Of a stretch of 15,975 nucleotides of DNA, positions 14,297-15,975 are shown piece by piece (positions within the stretch are counted from its first letter, which is position 1; every line of letters starts with the position of its first letter). Source of the DNA: a bacterium (GTDB lineage Bacteria > Hydrothermota > UBA3073 > JACQXS01 > JAUWAR01); assembly GCA_030601965.1 (NCBI GenBank), contig JAUWAR010000014.1, positions 1 through 15,975 on the forward strand, read 5' to 3'. The notes beneath the pieces were generated by a model that was given only the letters and a program-made list of their open reading frames with translations, had not been told where the DNA came from and ran no database searches. A program made the position numbers and the translations under genes.

Positions 14297-14821
14297 ATGA
14301 AACTGAAAATTCCTGAAATAGGTTCCAAGCAATTAAGAAAGGGAAGATATTCCGAAGAAGGATATTTCTACTTTGTAACTACTTCTTCTTTTAATAAGAA
14401 AAATATACTTGCAAGAAAAGATGTAGCGAAAATTATATTTGATACTATTAATTGGCTTGAAAAGAACAATTATATAGATTGTTATTTCATAATTATAATG
14501 CCCAACCATCTTCACCTTGTGTTTCAACTTTTTACCAAGAAGACCCTTTCCGAAGTAATAAAGAGTCTGAAAGGGTTTACAGGAAGAAAGATAAAAGAAA
14601 ATCTGAAGTTGGATACACCAGTTTGGCAAGATCAGTTCTATGACCACCTGATTAGAAAAGATGAAAATTTAGTTGGGATTATGAAATACTGTCTTTATAA
14701 CCCTGTTCGGAGAGGATTGGTGGAAAACCCTTTAGATTATCCATATTGGAAATGTAAATATGATATTAAAGAACAATTGCAGGAGACCTCTCCTGATGTG
14801 GGAAACACCTCCTGGTGTTGA
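14297..14821 (+). CDS. REP-associated tyrosine transposase (RAYT, Y1/HUH family)
   Basis: A 174-aa single-strand-acting transposase of the TnpA/IS200-like fold. Seen: RKGRYSEEGYFYFVTTSSF at the N terminus, IIIMPNHLHLVFQ with the HxH metal pair (about H71 and H73), WQDQFYDHLIRKDENL, and MKYCLYNPVRRGLV carrying the likely catalytic tyrosine (about Y131). The family nicks palindromic REP elements, and here such elements flank the gene on both sides. An ATG at 14285 adds four residues but lies in repeat-derived sequence (ATGCCGATAT), so 14297 is preferred. The final residues (PDVGNTSWC and the TGA) are encoded by the right-hand repeat, so the natural C terminus may have been replaced. It looks intact otherwise. 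Confidence 0.85.
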   Translation: MKLKIPEIGSKQLRKGRYSEEGYFYFVTTSSFNKKNILARKDVAKIIFDTINWLEKNNYIDCYFIIIMPNHLHLVFQLFTKKTLSEVIKSLKGFTGRKIKENLKLDTPVWQDQFYDHLIRKDENLVGIMKYCLYNPVRRGLVENPLDYPYWKCKYDIKEQLQETSPDVGNTSWC

Positions 14822-14911
14822 TTATGTGGGAAACACCTCCTGGTGTTGATTATGTGGGAGGCATCTCCTGATGCCGATATTAGTAAATCAAGGTCAGGAG
14901 ACCTTTCCCAC
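14780..14911. repeat. REP-like hairpin array, right side of the RAYT gene
   Basis: After AGGAGACCTCTCCTGAT come two 28-bp units with the AACACC-TCCT-GGTGTT hairpin (14798 and 14826). A variant unit at 14854 has hairpin GGCATC-TCCT-GATGCC, followed by linker GATATTAGTAAATCA, hairpin AGGTC-AGGA-GACCT and TTCCCAC ending at 14911. It is in the same orientation and order as the left array, so the transposase gene sits between direct copies of the composite element. Confidence 0.9.
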
Positions 14912-14972
14912 AAAGGGGAGGCAAATAAAAATTAGATAACTATAAGGAACACAGGCAAGTGAAGGGAGATAA

Positions 14973-15176
14973 CTATTCAAGGAGATTCCGTTTTACGGCA
15001 TTACAAGAAATTTTATTATTCCAGATTGCAAAAGTCCTGTTACTAATAGAGATTATCCAAAACTGCGACCACTGGTCGCAGAAATTAGTTGGACAAACAA
15101 TTTAATCTTGTTTAATTATACAAAAACAATAGAAGAAAAAGAGTTTTATCTAAAAATGAGTAATTATGGAACTTAA
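14973..15176 (+). pseudogene. remnant of a DUF1016/YhcG-family (PDDEXK nuclease) gene
   Basis: Translation of the frame through 14991-15173 gives TNRDYPKLRPLVAEISW followed by TNNLILFNYTKTIEEKEFYLKM. This matches the conserved core of the DUF1016 N-terminal domain, where ISWxHN and EEREFYL are typical. It lacks an initiating start and the domain's downstream WSxRELE part, and stops at TAA 15174, so it is a fragment. Such proteins are often found with restriction or other defence loci. A 19-nt palindrome lies inside it. Confidence 0.6.
15063..15081. repeat. perfect 19-nt palindrome
   Basis: CTGCGACCA and TGGTCGCAG are exact reverse complements around a single central C. It lies in the DUF1016 remnant, about 150 bp from the REP-like array; its GCGACC core is also in the odd first hairpin of the left array (CGCGACCG). 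It might be a repeat insertion in coding sequence. Confidence 0.7.
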
Positions 15177-15310
15177 AGGATATCAGGGTTGTAGAAAAGA
15201 TTAAAAAGGTAAAATGAAAGAAGAACGATATTATAGGCATTTTTGCATTTAATTGTGGATATAAATGGATTATCTGAAATCGGTGACAAAAAATGTGAGG
15301 TGGTCACAGC
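15177..15310. other. gap without recognisable gene
   Basis: AT-rich sequence with scattered stops in all frames that I read. It completes the gene-free 14912-15310 interval, which otherwise holds only the DUF1016 remnant. No promoter of good quality is seen; a GAGGTGG (15297-15303) near the end is the probable ribosome-binding site of the Nudix gene. Confidence 0.5.
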
Positions 15311-15730
15311 ATGACATCGAAAGTATGTGCAGGGGGGATCTTGCTAAGAGATAACAAGATATTGCTTGGCAAAAGATCTGTTAATCGTAGCTTCTATCCA
15401 GGGGTATGGGATATTATTGGTGGCCAAGGTGAAAACAATGAAACGCCTGAGCAAACTCTATTAAGGGAACTAAAAGAGGAAATAGGGATAATTCCTACTG
15501 AGTTTATTCCTATTACAGTCATTCATGAATCCAGGTTATATCTCAATGAGAGTTATGAATTTTATGTATTTTTGGTAACAAGTTGGACTGGGGAACCAAG
15601 GAATCTACTGCCAAATGAACATTCAGAATTGGGTTGGTTTACCATAGATGAAGCATCAAAACTTAATCTTGCACTTTCACAATATTCTAAGTTGTTCAAA
15701 AGTATAGAAAAAAATGTAGAAGAGAAGTGA
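15311..15730 (+). CDS. Nudix hydrolase
   Basis: A 139-aa protein of the Nudix family, which hydrolyses nucleoside diphosphates linked to another moiety. The Nudix box is perfect: G38-x5-E44-x7-R52-E-L-x-E56-E57-x-G59-I60. The flanking YPGVWDIIGGQGE and ELGWFTIDEA segments are typical of the MutT/ADP-ribose or IPP-isomerase-like subgroup. Substrate unknown. The ATG is preceded by GAGGTGG. It is a single gene in a decayed region, but its frame and catalytic box are intact. Confidence 0.88.
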   Translation: MTSKVCAGGILLRDNKILLGKRSVNRSFYPGVWDIIGGQGENNETPEQTLLRELKEEIGIIPTEFIPITVIHESRLYLNESYEFYVFLVTSWTGEPRNLLPNEHSELGWFTIDEASKLNLALSQYSKLFKSIEKNVEEK

Positions 15731-15761
15731 TATGAATGCCTGTTGCCGATATCAGATAACA

Positions 15762-15776
15762 GAGCCTATCGGGCTC
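15762..15776. repeat. short hairpin GAGCC-tatcg-GGCTC
   Basis: A perfect 5-bp stem with a 5-base loop, next to GTTGCCGATATCAG, which resembles the GATGCCGATAT part of the REP-like arrays. It lies between the Nudix gene and the dxr fragment and may mark a repeat-mediated joint. Confidence 0.5.
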
Positions 15777-15831
15777 CGTCTCACGCTTTCGTCCAAATCT
15801 CACTTTACGGGACTTCAGATACACTTGACCA

Positions 15832-15933
15832 TTATATGCAAAATGGAATGAACCTCTGGCTTAGAGATTCAATGACTTTAAGGGAGTTTTGTCCTATTGA
15901 GCCTGTTGCTCCAAGTATAGCGACATTTTTCAT
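15832..15933 (-). pseudogene. dxr: 5' fragment of dxr (1-deoxy-D-xylulose 5-phosphate reductoisomerase), inverted and truncated
   Basis: On the minus strand an ATG at 15933 reads MKNVAILGATGSIGQNSLKV then IESLSQRF, the unmistakable N-terminal NADPH-binding motif of Dxr (GATGSIGxxxL). After residue 28 the similarity stops and five further codons lead to TAA, so the gene is cut within the first Rossmann unit. In many bacteria dxr follows cdsA directly; here only this piece is found about 1.7 kb downstream in the opposite direction. An intact copy must presumably exist elsewhere if the MEP pathway is used. Confidence 0.8.
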
Positions 15934-15975
15934 TATCTGATGATTAGAGTTTTTTATACTCCAACTTATTTCATT

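Noticed and set aside
15743..15940. 65-codon plus-strand ORF
   Set aside because: Its second half is antisense to the dxr fragment and its first part covers a repeat hairpin; there is no ribosome-binding site and no protein-like pattern.

Overview
The window is AT-rich bacterial chromosome. It carries the ribosomal and translation block rplM-rpsI-rpsB ... tsf-pyrH-frr-uppS-cdsA, mixed with accessory DNA. The dense operons with ATGA/TAATG overlaps, the weak or absent Shine-Dalgarno sequences at many starts, the GH130 and saccharopine-dehydrogenase-like genes, and the many short palindromic repeats suggest an uncultivated candidate-phylum bacterium. I cannot name the phylum from sequence alone.

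Layout. 1-2113 (+): the 3' end of glmS, a GH130 glycoside phosphorylase/hydrolase and a membrane-anchored HExxH peptidase, in one closely packed run. 2082-4610 (-): a saccharopine-dehydrogenase-family gene followed by a class III aminotransferase, read from a textbook TTGACA-17-TATAAT promoter. 4693-6296 (+): rplM, rpsI and rpsB with overlapping ends; rplM is probably translated from a leaderless mRNA.

6297-10683 separates rpsB from tsf, which are neighbours in most bacteria. It contains two minus-strand pieces of a membrane sensor (a two-TM coiled-coil protein and a PAS protein whose PAS domain holds a CAA/CTA microsatellite). Next is a 363-bp gene-free stretch with a (GCCT)8 microsatellite, a minus-strand hairpin terminator and a mini-ORF. 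Then come a 402-aa protein joining a sigma-54-type DNA-binding domain to a GIY-YIG nuclease domain, a tRNA-Ala(GGC), a palindromic repeat, and a lipoprotein with two pseudopilin-like modules. The sigma-54/GIY-YIG fusion is the most unusual object in the window.

10684-14095 (+): tsf-pyrH-frr-uppS-cdsA, nearly all translationally coupled. They link translation elongation and ribosome recycling to UMP supply and to undecaprenyl and phospholipid precursors.

14096-15975: a decayed, repeat-rich tail. A RAYT (REP-associated tyrosine transposase) is bracketed by arrays of GTGGGA-headed hairpins whose stems differ but stay paired. A DUF1016/YhcG-like remnant, a Nudix hydrolase, another palindrome-containing segment, and an inverted fragment of the 5' end of dxr follow. 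dxr is the gene commonly found next after cdsA.
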